Source: Nageia nagi (Eukaryota > Pinophyta). From it: a DNA stretch of 64,000 nt. A program made the translations under genes and the position numbers. Location: assembly GCA_050084985.1 (NCBI GenBank), contig JBITNC010000001.1:135966001-136030000 (forward strand), written 5' to 3'. Of the stretch, positions 20,240 to 34,274 are shown in pieces; positions within the stretch are counted from its first letter, which is position 1; each line of letters opens with the position of its first letter. A model generated the notes under the pieces. It did no database searches. It had not been told where the DNA came from and saw only the letters and a list, made by a program, of their open reading frames with translations.

Positions 20240-22740
20240 TAGAGACTTTAGGATACTATGACCTTGATATATGTGGTTGTATATGAACCTCATCTTGTTG
20301 ATTATCTAGAATGATATTTTATATTCCTTATATCTTTTGAGCTCTTGTAGTAACATTGATAATTCTCATGAGGGTTGAATTATCATAAATCCAATTATGT
20401 GTTACCTGATTTTCAAGTGGACGTAATGAAATATTATTAGCTTGATGTTGAGGAGAGGGTTTTGATAGATTCATAAGTTTTGATTTGGGATAGCCATAGG
20501 ATTATCAATTTCTAATTTCCCATTATCAATCAAGTCTTGGATCTTATGTTGTAATGTTCTACATTTATCTGTATCATGTCCCTTTTGATAATGGTAATGG
20601 TAAAACTTATTTTGATTGTACCATCTACTTTCTTTACTTTAGTAAATTCTGGTCTTATATCTAATAAACTAATTATTTAATGATAACATAGTTTTCTTAG
20701 AATATCATAGAGCAATTTTATCAAAGGTGTGAACTTTTTTTTGGGTCTAGAATCCTTTTCCTCATTTCATATAGGAGATGGTTCTACCTCATTTGTAATA
20801 CAAACTTTATTAGCTGGTAACGGTTTACCTATTTTTTAATGTTTGATTTCTATTCTTGACATAAGGTTCCATTTTCTTAGTTTTTATCTTACCATATTGG
20901 ATTTAAACCTTTTCAATTATGATAGCCTAAGAAATAGCTTATTCAAAGGTCTTATATTGTTGAATTAATAGGGTACTAACAATAGGCCTTAAAAAGATTT
21001 AACTAAACATCTTGACTAATTCCTCTTGAGGTAGAGTATAAGGCATACTTGTAAATATTTCTCTCCATATTGAGATGAAATCAGTGATCGATTGATTTGG
21101 AAATTATTGTAGCCTTGTAAGATCATTGATAGAAGTTTAATTTTTAATGTTGATCCTAAAGTATTCCAAGAACAAATCTGCTAATTGAGCATATAAACTA
21201 ATGCTATACTCTATGAAGTTATTGTACCAATCCATTTCTTTTCCAACAAGCATCATAGGAAAAATATGTAGCATTAATACATCATCATTATCAATGACAT
21301 AAATTGAATATTTAAATCCTCTAAGATGTTATTTAGGATCTTCCTTTTATTTAAAAGGTTCAATTTTAAGAATTTCAAATTTAAAAGTGATTTCCTTTTT
21401 GGGGATACTAGGATAAAGTGGTTCATTACATATTATTTCATATGATACCTTTTATTTACCTTGCATGTGTAAGTATCTTTCAATTTCATTTAACCTTTTA
21501 CGAAAGTCATCCCTTTCTTCTAGTTGATTTTGAGGATACATAGGATATTATTAGTTCCTATGATCCATTCTTTCTTCATACCTGGGGAATGATTCATACC
21601 TTTGTTTAGAAGGTGTCTTAGCATCATAATAAACCCCATTATATGGTGGAGAGGGAGGTGGAGGTTGATATGATGGTTGTATAGGTAATTATGGTCTAGG
21701 AGGGTAGTACAATTATTCATTATCTTTTTGTGGAGGAAAGTGATGTTTTTGAAGTTCATTTTATTAATTTCTAAGTGAAGCTTCTTTTCTCTTAGCTAGA
21801 TAAGGATCTTGATATCTATACTTTCCATGGCCATTTGGTGACAAAGATAATGCTTTGCATTTTCCCTTTCTATCTCTTCTTAACATTTACTTATTATGAT
21901 ACATTATTGGTAACTTGTTTTGATGTAAGTTAAACACTATTTGTGCTTGTAACTATAGTTTTTTAGTAAACCCAATGGATTTTTTCCTTTGTTGCACACC
22001 TATATTGCAAGGAGCCAACCCTTTTCATTATTGTTGTTGCATATTATTTTGAGGTGAATAATATTTCCTATGTGCATAGAGAGGTATTTCTTGCAACTTA
22101 AATTTTATTGAGTCATACTTATATTTTACATCACACTCTATTTAGGTGTTCTATAACTTGACAAAAGAGTTGGTGTTTTTGATTTCAAAACATGGAAATG
22201 ATTTTCATATACTTTGAAGTAATCTCTTGAATCTAGCATTGGAGTAGTTGTATGTATAGAGATTTGATCATCAAATTCTTCTATGTTCCTAGATATTATG
22301 GAATGAGGATAATCATCTCTTCTTAAAGATGATTGAACTAAATGTCCATCTAGTAGGTAGCATGTGACATAATTATACTTTGGTTTATAAGGACTTATTT
22401 GAAACATAATGTCATCTGAATGAGCTTGTGATAGAGGAATGTTCCCTTCTTCATTATTTTTCACATTGTTGATTACTTATTTATCTTCCCTTAAATATTC
22501 TAAATCTAGAGGAAGACTATGGGCATGTGAAGAATGAGGAATTCTTAACTATGTTAAACATTGTCTAATTGTATTTAAATCATCATCAACAAGATTTGAG
22601 TAAACTTAAATATTTGTACTTCAAGGAGTATCTCTTCTTGAATGATTCCTACTTGACCTATGACTTTCTCTTTCTTCTAGATAACATTCATCATATGGTT
22701 CTTATTCCTGATGAGCTCTTTGAGAATGAGTGTGAACCAT
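20240..22740 (-). pseudogene. Gag of element B
   Basis: A likely start is the ATG at 22740 (MVHTHSQRAHQE). An N-terminal charged part includes the open stretch 22138-22464. The capsid-like core at about 20930-21400 reads DVLMLHIFPMMLVGKEMDWY, SIWREIFTSMPYTLPQEELV and RPIVSTLLIQQYKTF, matching element A nearly phrase by phrase. A variant zinc knuckle FYHYHYQKGHDTDKC lies at about 20560-20610. Many stops break the frame. The similarity to A is the main evidence that A and B are members of one lineage. Confidence 0.8.
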
Positions 22741-24470
22741 TTTATCCTTTTTTATTTTGTTTTTCAATAAAATAAAAGAAAACAAGCATTGAGCATAGCA
22801 ATTCTATTTTTATTTTTTGAGTTTATGTTTACAAGAAAATAATTAAATGCATAAAAAAAATACATGAATACTTATCTTTTTGATGTGATTATCTTTTCTA
22901 TATTTTTGGCATATTCAATTAATATTTTTAATATGAGTAATGTTAATTGTATATTTTAATCATTTTAAGTTTTCTTAGAATGTTTTATCTAGTCAAGCAT
23001 TTAATCAAGGTAGGTTGGTAATCCAACTAGGTTTTATAAGGCTAAGTAATGGCTTTGTACTTAAATTGGTTCCCTTAGTGCTATGGGGTTTGAGGAATCC
23101 CATTGAGAACTACCTCAGTGATTAAATCCAATTATAGCCCCCTTTTTAATAGTCATTCAATGGAAAGTAATGACTTATAACCTATGAACCTAGTATTCAT
23201 TTTCATGTTTTGGCTCTAAGGCTTATTTTATTTTATCAATGAGAGCATAATAAAATAATAATCAATGGTTGGTAATGACTTTTAACTCATTGATATTAAT
23301 TTTAATAGGCCTTATGAATGTGTATTTAACTAAAATAAAGTACTTATGGATGCAAATCTAACCCTCCCAAACATACATGTCCCTTGATTTAAAATTTTTT
23401 ATATGATTCAAAAATTATCTTACTTAGTATATATCTTGATCTAGATAACCCATGAGATTCATTACCATTCAATGAGGTTCATTAACCCTTCTAATAATGG
23501 AAGTATTTAAGTGTGGTTTATTTCCTCTCCTTACAAGTCACAATCACCTTTGACCATATTTCAATGCAGTAAGGGTAGACAAGTAAGGAACCTTTAATGT
23601 GAGTAAATTTTACTTTAATATAGGTTATTTCCCCCCTCATTACAAGTTAAAATCATATTTGACCACCTTAGGGTGTGGTAAGGGTATAAAAGTAAGAGTA
23701 TTAATGTGTGAGTTCTTTTCCTCTCTTTACGAGTCACAATCACCTTCGACCATCTCTTGATATGGTAAGGCATATAAGTAAATAGTTTTAATGTGTAGAT
23801 GTAACCACTATATTTATTAACTAATTTAATGCATCCTATGCTACCTTAAACATGATTCATTCACCATAAGTTTATTCCAAGTTTAATAATATTTAATTAC
23901 TACTTCCAAGTATGGAAGTAACTTAGTGTAGTTTCATTTACCAAATTAATGTGATAATAGAAAAAAGAAAAGATCGCTTTTAAGTAGAAAGGGAGAGCAT
24001 AGGTGGGTGAGATAGAAAAATGTCTATGTGAAGTGTTTTACTTTGTATGATCACTACCCAACAAAAAAGTAAAGGGAACTTAAAAAACTAAATAATAAGA
24101 ATATTAAACTAATGTATTTTTAGCATTAATCTTAACTACCCTCTCCTACATGCATTCTAAGCAAAGGGATAAAAAATAAGGGGTTCATTCCCATGTATCA
24201 TATTTAGTTACTACATTTTTCTTTTTATATTGATGAGAATTAAAAATTCCACATTTATCTTCAATCATTGGCATTCCAATCAAGTTATTGGCATCCTTAT
24301 CCAGTTTTTGGTGTTTGATACCCAATTGATAGTGATTTTGCAACTTAAACCTAGAAAAAATATAAAACAAACAAAATATAATCAAACTCAAAACCACAAG
24401 ATATAAACTAAATAAATAATCCAAAAAACCCCTTACATTTTATCACCAATGTTGTCTACATGTGAGGGGA
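22741..24470 (-). other. 5' leader of element B, with tandem repeats
   Basis: About 1.7 kb between the PBS and the gag start, with no ORF of note. It contains the tandem repeat at 23521-23806 and a looser pair of phrases 'caatggaaagtaatgactt' and 'caatggttggtaatgactt' near 23160 and 23260. Long structured leaders are common in TAT/Ogre elements. Confidence 0.6.
23521..23806. repeat. Three-copy tandem repeat, roughly 90-110 bp units
   Basis: Units begin tttcctctccttacaagtca (23521), tcccccctcattacaagtta (about 23629) and ttcctctctttacgagtca (about 23718). Each continues with caatcaccttTgaccat-like text and ends in ...gtaagTa...ttaatgtg. Copies are degenerate. Confidence 0.7.
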
Positions 24471-24486
24471 CCTCCTTCTAGCGCCA
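24471..24486 (-). promoter_or_regulatory. Primer binding site of element B
   Basis: On the - strand TGGCGCTAGAAGGAGG begins three bases after the LTR end. A PBS starting TGG and lying here is expected. The matching tRNA was not identified with certainty. Confidence 0.75.
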
Positions 24487-24489
24487 GAA

Positions 24490-25359
24490 TGTACTAACCA
24501 AAAAGTAAGCCTATTAGAAAATAAGATAAAATAATATTAAGAGAAATATTTATTTTATTGCTCTAATATAGATCTCAATTTTATAGTTACAAATATTTAT
24601 ATTCATTGTGCCTTATTGTAAGGGCTTTTACAAAATGGTTTTTAGGCCTCTATGGCCTTTTATAGAGTCAACATCCTGATGTAGTCTTTGGTGTTTGGTA
24701 TTGCTTTATGGAATTTGACTCCTAGTCACTGGCATTTTTGTATCTAAATTTGCAAGTTCTTAGTCTTTCTCCTACAAGCCTACAAATAGTCTTTAATTTT
24801 CTCCATCTAAATTTCCTCAATAGCTTTGTTGTTCAACACCTATGGACCTTGCACACATGCAAATAATAAACACATCAAACATACTTGTTGTAAAAACATG
24901 ATATTAAAATGAAATGAACATGTAAAAAGCATCAAAATAAAGTATTAAACTCATTAAGGTTCTAGATGAATTTTAGTAGAGTTCCTTTACATTGAAATTT
25001 GGATCCCTTACTTCAATGTTGAAGGTTTTATTTATACACTAAGGAAACTAAAACAAAATTCTATTTTTGAGATAAAAATTAGTTATCTAGTCTTGTCATG
25101 GTGATGTTCCAAAGTTTGGATGTGTAGGATTGGTGATAAGTCATCCTTGATCTATAGATTTGCAGCCAATTCATTTAACAACTTGTCATTTTTATTTTTA
25201 TTATTTCAATCACATAGTCATCGGCATCTAGGTATCACATGCCAATGTTTTGCTTGAGTTGTCGATATTTGGATTCGTATGCTAGAATTTGGCATTTTTA
25301 TAATAATGCTTTTATTTTTTTCCTTCTTTTATCTTTTAGGTCATTTTTGGATGTCTACA
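24490..25359 (-). repeat. 5' LTR of element B
   Basis: On the - strand it runs from TGTAGACATCC at 25359 to ...GGTTAGTACA at 24490, about 870 bp with TG...CA ends. It is bordered by the PBS on the inside. It contains a TATA box at 24656-24664. The start is similar to the LTR start of element A. The bases outside (25360 on) belong to copy E sequence. Confidence 0.8.
24656..24664 (-). promoter_or_regulatory. TATA box in the element B LTR
   Basis: TATAAAAGG on the - strand in the context CTCTATAAAAGGCC. The start of transcription would be expected near 24630, which leaves a short R-U5 of about 140 bp. Confidence 0.55.
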
Positions 25360-26970
25360 CAATCCAATCATCAAATCCTATATGACCTATAAGAGTATCT
25401 ATGAAAAAACCAATGGAGCACCAAGAAAAAATATTTTATTCTTTCCTATATGCTATAGCATTACTTAGAGGAAAGAGAGTGGAATTCCATCCATATATAT
25501 TACTTTACTCACTTTATATATGAAGGATGCACATAAAAAAACTTAGAATCAATTAAATTTGTTAAATTCATCAAGGATGAAGTTTGGGTAGCAACATATA
25601 AGGTAGATCCAATGGATGACATTTTGCCTAATAAAGATTAGGAAGATTCTAAAGATTAAGAAGAAGAGGAGGAGGAGGAGAAGCCTTCTCTAGAAAATAA
25701 GAAATCAAAGATCAGGAAATCCAAGAGAGATATTACTACTTGAGAAAAATGGAAAGGGAAAAGAAAATAAATTCCTTTATGGATTAAGTCTGTAGAAGAT
25801 TAAAAAAGGATAGCTTTTAGAGAAAATTATTAAAATACCAAGAGGGTAAGGAAGAAAAGCCCTAGAATGAAAAGAGATAAGTAAGCCAAGCCCATAAAAT
25901 TTTCATACTATACATTAAATGGATACACCAAGCCTATCAAAATTAAAATTCCAAAAGAGTAAGTTGCATTATCAACTCAACAACAATGAGCCTTGGAAGT
26001 TAGTACCCTAAAACTAAGTATTCCTTCACCACCAAGAACATAAGGCTTGCCCATTAGAGCTTGAAAATATAAAATATTAGAGAAAAGAACACAAGGGTGA
26101 AAATGAGGGAGAAGAAAAGAAATATGATGAATCTACTTGCCCAATGGATGAATATTTCAATAAAGGATTGGAATAACAACCCCCATATACAAATAAACAT
26201 CATATGAGACTCCAAGGTTGATCATAAGGAGCTCCTAGTAGTAAATAATAGAAGTACTAGGGCCCAATAAATAGCTAGTGGTGCATCAAACAACCATCAT
26301 ATATCTAATAATCATGTTCTCAAAGATGGCCAAATATTTGATTAGTCAAAGAAGCTAATTGAGAAGAGAAAACTACTATAACATCAAGTTTGAGTATTGA
26401 GTACTCTAAATGAAGAAGTATTCATACAAATGGGCATTGTACCAATACAAGGGAAACCTATATAAAAATAGTTATAGCCTACTATCATTGAAACCCACAT
26501 TTATAAGGCCCCTGCTTATAATCAAAGAGCTCATTTAGTACTTATAGTAGATAGGATGGGTCAAAACCTAAAGAAATTTCTCTATTAGGAAACTTAGAGA
26601 AGGAAAAGAGTAATAATAAGAGCCTTATGAATAAGATAAATTCCTTATAAAATAAAAATCAAGCCTTGAGTGAAAAAATAAATATTCCTAAAAAAAAATA
26701 ATTAGAGTTGGCAAAGGTTGAAACGTTACTAGAAGTGACTAAAAAAGAATTAGCAAATAGTTAGGCAAAAGAGGAAGAGTTGAGGAAAAATTTGGTAAAG
26801 ATTAGAAATGAAGAAGTAGAGAATCTCAAGAAAGAATTGCAAGTGATAGAAAAAGTAAGAGCTTCTTTGAGAAAAGATAGCCAACACTTAATTGATATTT
26901 TTTCTAAAACAAAGAGCACACTGGTTGGTTTCTTAGTAGCTAAAGTTCTAGATTTGATGAAAATTAGGTA
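25360..26970 (+). pseudogene. Copy E: decayed unrecognised ORF, same type as copy D
   Basis: Reading TAG/TAA as glutamine gives long coding stretches on the + strand: FVKFIKDEVWVATYKVDPMD near 25560-25620, a Glu-rich run encoded by (GAG)n at about 25660-25682, a Lys/Pro-rich part, and a C-terminal coiled coil at about 26640-26960, of which 26780-26971 is open (VENLKKELQVIEKVRASLRK). The layout (N-terminal region, charged linker, coiled coil, then an AT-rich tail with the gtaggttgaag phrase) matches copy D. I do not recognise the family. Its left part was probably separated by the insertion of element B. Confidence 0.5.
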
Positions 26971-29900
26971 ATTACTTAGAGATATGGAGTCTATTATAAT
27001 GACTAAATTGAGGATTTGATATTCTTGGACACAAGTTCTTAGACCAAATGAATAAATAGAGACTTTGTACTTTTGAGAAATATTAGATAACTCAAAGATA
27101 CCCAACATATAAATTTAACCTTACATTTATATAGATGATGAAACTACCTTTCATATAGTTACTCACATGCCTAAAATAGACTTTCATATCTCCCAAAAAG
27201 TGAATTTTAAGTTTCCATATGTAAAACAACTTTTTCAAGTCAAAAAATAGTTCAAAACTAAAAATATCAGGGTTATGGGAGTTTCTAGTCAACTAGAACT
27301 TTGTCAAACTCTAGAAAAGTCAAAAACTAACTCTTTTAGAGTTTTTTTGAGTTCTGAACACTTGAACTTTGTCAATTTTTTAGGAAAGTCAAAATTTCTA
27401 GGAAAACTAAAAATTTTGGATAAATTATTTAATTTTTAGGCCCAACTTTGGATGGTTGTAACTTATTTGGATCTTAATGAAACCTTGCACTAGGACCCAT
27501 AAAAATGAGTAACATGAATTCTCTATCCAATAATGAGGTTCTAAGAAAATTTTATAGAGGATACAAGGGTCAAGAGTAATCTTGAAGTAAATGAATCTAC
27601 TTCATTGAGCAAGGCTATGAAAGAGCAGGTTTGTATTTTATGATATCTTAGGGTGATACATTAATAAAGTATGGAAATTTATATATAGTTAGAAAGGTAT
27701 TGATACCAACTATCCAACAAAAAATAAATCACATAAGATAGAGATCTAAAATGAAATGTCTAGCTCCCTAAAGTAAACTAATCTAAAATAAGGTAGTTTG
27801 ACATAATCATAAAAATATCAAAATCTATTACTCAAAAAGGAAATCTAATAGATACCCATATAGCTAATATGATCCCAAATAGATAAATATCACCTTGGAA
27901 TAGAGATAGAATAATTCTCTAAAGATTTGTAAGTGTTTTTGCATGCATATAATCTTTTAAAAAGAGAAAACATATCAAATAACCATAAGGTATTATAGAG
28001 CAAATATGTATGCTTCATATTAGATCCAAAATGGTAGCATAACATTACAACAAAAGCATCATTTAGAATGAGAAATGAAATTCCTATTTATACAAGAAGA
28101 AAGTTGAGTATTGAAGACTTCACAAGAGTTGAAATATTATAGATCCGCTCAAAAAAGTAAATAAAAATATAAATTAAGTACCCACAAAGTCAAAGAGAGG
28201 TATGAGCATCCATGATGGAGTATAAAATTCGATCTATCTTAGTATAAGGATTAGATATTTGAGCATTCAATTCTCAATAACATTCCTACAAAATAATAAA
28301 TTTGGTAGGTATGTGGCAGATGGGTAGTAGCCATTGTAATTCAAGACATGAAACATTAAATTCCTTCATCTTCAAGTTACAAAAATACTACATAATTAAA
28401 GAAATAACATACCTAGATGAAGATACTATACCACCATGATGCAAGGAAAGGAATTTTAAGGAGCTAATATAAGCATAGATTGAATAATTGAAGGAGCATA
28501 TATAAACTATCAAATCAATGGAGAATTCAATTAAGGAGAAAAATAATCTCATGAACCTAAACCATGTGGCTCAATATCTTATCTCATAGTTCATGAATAC
28601 TTCAACAATCCATATTGGGGTCATAGAATTTTACTATGTTCTCCACTTTGTACAATCTATTCCACTATATATTTAAGGCAAAATAGAGGGGTTCAAGGAA
28701 ATATTTACTATGGTTAAAGCTACATTCCTTGGAGATCCTTAAAACCATAATATATATATGGATGTTCCATTACTTCAGTAGGTTGAAGTCCCCAAAGAAT
28801 CACAAAAAATGTTGTATTGCATAACATTTGTAAGTGTGACTATGTCCCCTTCAAAATTTTGCTAAGTCCCATTCTTTGTTTACTTCTTGGACTTCTTTCT
28901 TTTTATTAGGTTATATAATATAATATTCATTTATATTATAAATATTTATTATATTTTAGAACCTATTAGCTAAGTTTTTGGGAGTTATTAACCATATCTC
29001 AAATTTTATTAAGTATAGTAGGTGGCCTGGATCTAGGTTGATTTTACTAGATGATGTCATCCTTGAATTTGAATGCCACTAATCCCATTGGATATGGAAG
29101 AATAGAGATATCATCTCATAGAAATATATATTATAATCAAGTAGATTTTGTCAAATCATATCATTCCTATATCGAAAAGGCTCAAACTCTAGGAACACTT
29201 AGCAATGAATAATAGCACCTAGGGGATTTTTCAAACATTGCTCCCTCGACCTAGTGGTAAAAGACCTATACTTTAAAAATAAAAGTTAATAATGGAAAAA
29301 TCCTATAATATTTTAAGTAATAATTATGGTCTAATTATTAATAAATCCCAATCCTATAAGTCCCAAAAAGTAGTAATAGAGGAAGGACTAAATAGTAACT
29401 AGAAGTAGGAAGATCTTTTAGCATGATGTCAGCACCCTATGAAACATTTATTGATCATATTAGTTATATTAATTACATAATAAAGATATATTACATAACA
29501 ACACCTAAAGAAGGTATAAATACCACCATAAAGCATCCAACACTTACTCCAACATCAGGGTCCATCCAATCTGGGATGTGGTACCCCATACCTATATCAA
29601 TGGATCAACATTAACACACATTTCCCCATGGTATGAGGATTTGGTTGCATCAATATATATATATATTATAGATCAATACTTTCACCTAGGAACCATTATC
29701 CTCACACAAATATAGAATTTTAGCATCAACCAATCAAAAGTAGCCATAGTTGGAGTTACAAAGCTTAGACGATTGAGGAACAATACAAGTACCTTAAAAA
29801 AAGTACCCACTATAGATATCATTGGTAATGGAAAAAATAAGATAGAGGAAAAATGAGGAAATTGCAAAAGATTACCATAAAAGGTCTATATTCACTTACC

Positions 29901-30540
29901 AAATGAAGAAATTACTAGACTAGATGATAGTGTATAGAAGCCACTTGAGAATTAATGTCTAGAGTAGTCAACCATCAGAATCGCTTAGAGATTGTACATA
30001 GTCATTTAAACATTAAATTCTATACTTATATAGGATTTATAGGAGACTATATCCCTACATTGTAAATTTTTCTATAGATATTTATAAATAGATAGAAATA
30101 GGATCAAACTTTAAGTATTATGACCCATCTTGTGATACATGTACCTTCATAATTTCAATATAATACAATTACCTTTCCCTCATATACTTTTAGTTGTTTA
30201 GTTTGTTATATTCAAAATTGTGAATGCATGTTATTATACTTGTGAATTTTTGATGTGATTATTAGACCCTAATTTTGGTTCAACTTGTTGTTCCTAGGTC
30301 TTAATTAAGGAATACATCCTTGACCATTAGTACTTGGGCTCATTTAGTTTAGTTTTATTATTGTTACTTTCCATTAGTATCAGTTATTTCCTTTACATGT
30401 TTATTTATTGCACTTGTTTATAGTTTTTATTTATCTCTTTCTTGCACTTTTAACTTGGAAAACATAAGAAACTATCCTATTCTAAAGATTTAGCAAGGAT
30501 ATCCACTCACAAGCACACTATCCCACCATCCTATTCACTC
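26971..30540 (+). repeat. AT-rich 3' region of copy E
   Basis: No gene is seen. It includes the phrase cagtaggttgaagtcccc at about 28770 (shared with copy D) and an end block at about 30280-30450 similar to 12990-13200. Short AT microsatellites lie at about 28751 and 29650. Repeated blocks of 'agtcaaaa...ctaggaaa' near 27290-27420 are noted without interpretation. Confidence 0.4.
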
Positions 30541-30599
30541 AAAAATTACTTGTTATATCATGAAATGCACCTAAAATCATTTGTGTTGCCATGGTTTTT

Positions 30600-31320
30600 C
30601 TTTTTTGATGAATATATTTTCTCAATTATATCATTTTGTGGTAAATCCATAAATACATAAAATTTTCTTTTACAATCATATGATAAAGCATCCATTAGAA
30701 TATAATTTTTAGCATGATCATCTAGACTAATTTTATTAACTATTTTTATCCATTTCTTAATGAATTCATTGAAGGACTAATTATATTATTGTTTTATATG
30801 CATAAGATCTCTTAAATTCAATTTAGGTTGAATATGCATATTATATTTTTCAATACAAAATCTTATAGCATTTTAAAATGTTATATATTTGCAATAGATA
30901 AACTACAAAACCACTTAAAAGATTCCCTTTCTAGGCTAAAAGGAAATAATTTTCCATTAAATATTCATCATGAGAATATAAGGGTTTGGAATTTTGAATA
31001 GCTTTATATTGTACACATGATCACAATTGCCTTTAAATTTAGCAAATTGGATCTCTTTTCCATCATATGATTTTTGGTAAATTCTGATACAAAATGGATT
31101 AGAATTCTTAATGATCTTTTCTCTTTTTCCCATGTTCCTAGGTAGTTTTTAGATAACCTGTTGTAACTCCTTATGCTTATTATTATGTTCCTCTTGACTA
31201 ATCTCACTATACTTATTACTATTGTTGTGGAACTTCCTTTCATAACAATTTTACCCTCTTTAAGTCTTAAAGCTATATGAGAAAATATTTGAATTATATA
31301 GACTCTTTAAAAATTTAATA
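30600..31320 (-). pseudogene. Decayed Ty3/gypsy-type gag fragment
   Basis: On the - strand, with stops read as Gln, it gives GKLFPFSLERESFKWFCSL, then NLRDLMHIKQQYNQSFNEFI, then KWIKIVNKISLDDHAKNYIL. This is the conserved gypsy gag pattern (LFPxSLxGxAxxWFxSL ... DLMxxKQxxxESFxEFIxRW). The open stretch 31004-31243 lies just upstream. No protease or polymerase follows on the left, where copy E begins. It is an isolated gag remnant of a lineage different from A and B. Confidence 0.65.
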
Positions 31321-34255
31321 AATCAACTAACTTGAATACTAACTCAAATTTCTTACCCATAGGTTGATTGACAAATACTATTATGTATGTAAACTTTCTC
31401 ATAGATTCTAATTGAGCTTTATACTCATCATCCATCCAATCAAGTCTCTTTTATATCCTATTATTGAATGCATATATTATATGCTCATTAATAATAGCTT
31501 TATCTAGTTCAAATGGTTGAGTAAATACCTCTTTATGAAGGTATAATTTCCATAATTTGAATTCTATTTTTATATTCCTTGCCTAGCCACCTCCCGCCAA
31601 TGGTCATTACATAATGAATTTTATCTGTCAGAATTTATTTTTATCACAGGTGTGTAGTTGAGCTATTAATGATTGCAATTTGATATCTTTGCAATTCAAT
31701 ATTTTTCAAAAATAGATTTACAGATATCCAAACCTTTTGTAAGACTATTTTTATTGTTTTTTTCTAATTCTCTAAGCATACTATGATCTTTCATATTTCT
31801 TGGAGTTCTAAATGCTCCATTTTGCTTCAATAAATAGGGACATCATTTTCATTTGTAAAATAATGCTTCTATTGTAAAGTTATGTTATCATTTTATGCAT
31901 TGATTTTAGTTTTTTGTTTTTTATTAGAACCAATGGGTAAATTTGATATTAATCAAAAAAAGAAAATTGAGTTTTGAAAGGACCTCAGACATCTTTTACA
32001 TGAACATAAAACAAATAGAGATTGTTTTCCTCAATCAAAGACAAATAAGGTAGAGTAATTTTCTATGATGTACAAACCATACAAAAATAATACATAATAA
32101 GAGATAATGATCAATGCATAGATGCAACACAATGTATTTTCCTTCCTTAAATCAATATGTAGCAAAATGAAGCACTATGTGTAAACTATATCTATCTGAT
32201 TACTAAAGGCATTATAAGTAAAATCATACATCATAGCAAAATTTGTTCCATCCTTAGTGTCTCTTAAAAGCATATGAAGAGAAATTTGATCTTGATTATT
32301 CACAAATTTTATGAAAATAAATTAAATATGACTACACATGATTTGTTTCCTTGATAGGAGGTTTCATCTTCCAAAGAGGCCTATCCTTAAAGTTATATTA
32401 TGGCTAAGTTAATGCTTAGGTCTCATAGAACTGATCATGCTAGTAATTTTGAAGGATGACCTCCTTTGAATCAAAGAATTCCTAATCCCATTGCATCTTT
32501 AGCTTTTTATGGTTGAACTTGTGAAACCTTTTATAGATCTTCCTCCATATTTTTGCTCTTTTTATCTTATTGTATCTATGAGTTTCATGTTCATACATAT
32601 GTTTAAAAATGGGTATGATTTTGAAAACCAAACTAGGATTCCCTTGACATCTTTTAGCTTCAAGTAACATGATATTGTGGAGATCAATGTTTTGAGGCAT
32701 GCAAATTGATTAGAATTTGTGTTTTCTACAATTGGTTGGTCTATGGTGCCTTCTAATGATAGCAAAGATAATAATTTGAAGATTGAGAGGTTTTTATTCA
32801 ATTAGGTGATAGGAAGGATGGGGAGAGCATTTGGTAGTGACATTGATGGCCTGAGGGGTCCTAGAATTCGAAACCTAACAAACTAGCTCCGAGCTAAGAA
32901 AGGCATTTTCCATGTCCAAATGGTGGGAAGAATGATTTTCTTTGTTCTTATTTTTTTCATAAGTGAATTTGAACCTTGAATCATGCTTGGGTATAACATT
33001 AGCAAAGGGATTTTCAAGTTGAATTAAGCTTTCAAAGACATAACAAGAAGTACTCTCTTCCCTAGTATGACTATTAGAAATATGAATGGTTTTAAAGGTT
33101 ATCTTACCTTTAACTTTCTCTGCTTGAGATATGGACCTCATTCTTCTCCTCAAGTGTGTTTGAAACTCTTATAATTTGTTAAGGACATCATCTTGAGGGT
33201 CTATCTTATTTTACTCACACAACCTTTCCTTTACTATTTGGTCCTTAGAATCTTCCTTGATAATAGGCTTATTCTAAGAATTATCTCTTCTCCATATTTT
33301 AAATATAATGGGAGTTTCTTCATTATCTTCCTCTACTTCATTTGGATTTGTTGCTTGCATGTCCTATGTACTCCCCTTAGCATTATATATAGTTTCTTAT
33401 TATGTAATTTCATCTTCACCCCTCCTAGCATTCTTACGTAGCTTCCTTGGACAAGCATGCTGATTCATTAGATGAGGTTATCTATGTGCATAGTTTACAA
33501 GTTGATGCTACTAAACCATAAACATGACTTCTTGGTGAAGGGGAATTACATTTGGTTTGGCCCTACACTTGTTGACTAACACCATCATAGAAAATTAAAC
33601 AAAATGAGCAAAATTGATAGGTTCTCATGGGGCTTGAAGTGGTTCATCAAAATCATGTGATAACCATAAACTTATGTGTTTCTCCCATTTAGAGTAATAT
33701 ACTTCATAAGAATCTTACAAATTTTGTACCATGGGTATGGCATACTTTTTCTATAAAAACTCATCTTGTATTGCTCCAAACAAATTCTCCCACCTTCAAA
33801 TTTTTGAATCTCACTAGCCTTGCTAACTTTTGAATTGCATCTTTACATGAATATGGTACACCCATTGTCCCATGTATTGATGACATATTCTGCTAGCCTA
33901 CTATTGCTTCAATTCTATATGGCTTAATAAATCTATCTAGTCCTCCTTTGCATATGATTTTCTACACATTAGGGTCTTTTTTGGGCTTACCATTATCATT
34001 GGCCTTAGTGAAAACCAATGACCCTCCCATATTCCTCTCCTTTGAAGGTGGTTTATTTAAGAATTTTTTTTGCTCGAGCAGTGGATTTGTATCAAAATTG
34101 ATCTTTTTACTTATCTTGTACTCAGTGCGATAATAAGTATTAAAGGTGGCACAATATTATTGTCTTTTGTATTTAAATAATATGGTCATACCATTGGATG
34201 ATATTCTCATGAGGTGTGTGAGGTACCTTTCATATGGTCCATCTACATCACATCC
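31321..34255 (-). pseudogene. Decayed unrecognised ORF upstream of the gag fragment
   Basis: Protein-like text runs on the - strand through many TAG/TAA: CKDAIQKLARLVRFKNLKVG near 33800, LSHDFDEPLQAP near 33650, CPRKLRKNARRGEDEIT near 33430, KTIHISNSHTREESTSCY near 33080 (open 32875-33153) and AKIWRKIYKRFHKFNHKKLK near 32500 (open 32482-32700). I cannot assign a family. The order on the strand would fit an N-terminal extension of the gag at 30.6-31.3 kb, or a separate element. Confidence 0.4.
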
Positions 34256-34274
34256 CTCATATTTATTTTTTTAA

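Larger units (their letters stand above)
15060..25359 (-). mobile_element. Element B: autonomous-type TAT/Ogre-like Ty3/gypsy element, decayed
   Basis: On the - strand the order is LTR (25359-24490), PBS, about 1.7-kb leader, gag, protease, RT, RNase H, a second archaeal-type RNase H and integrase. Two RNase H domains between RT and integrase are the mark of the TAT lineage. All frames are broken by many stops and shifts, so it is inactive. Gag is closely related to that of element A, and both LTRs start TGTAGACA. It seems to have inserted next to copy E sequence. The left LTR was not found, so the left limit is the last integrase-like coding sequence. Confidence 0.8.

Noticed and set aside
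26761-27292. - strand ORFs opposite the coiled coil of copy E
   Set aside because: Antisense shadows; the + strand coiled coil explains the open frames.
32482-33153. Possible host gene on the - strand
   Set aside because: Short open parts joined by many TAG/TAA positions and placed next to a decayed gag; more likely an old repeat, though not proven.
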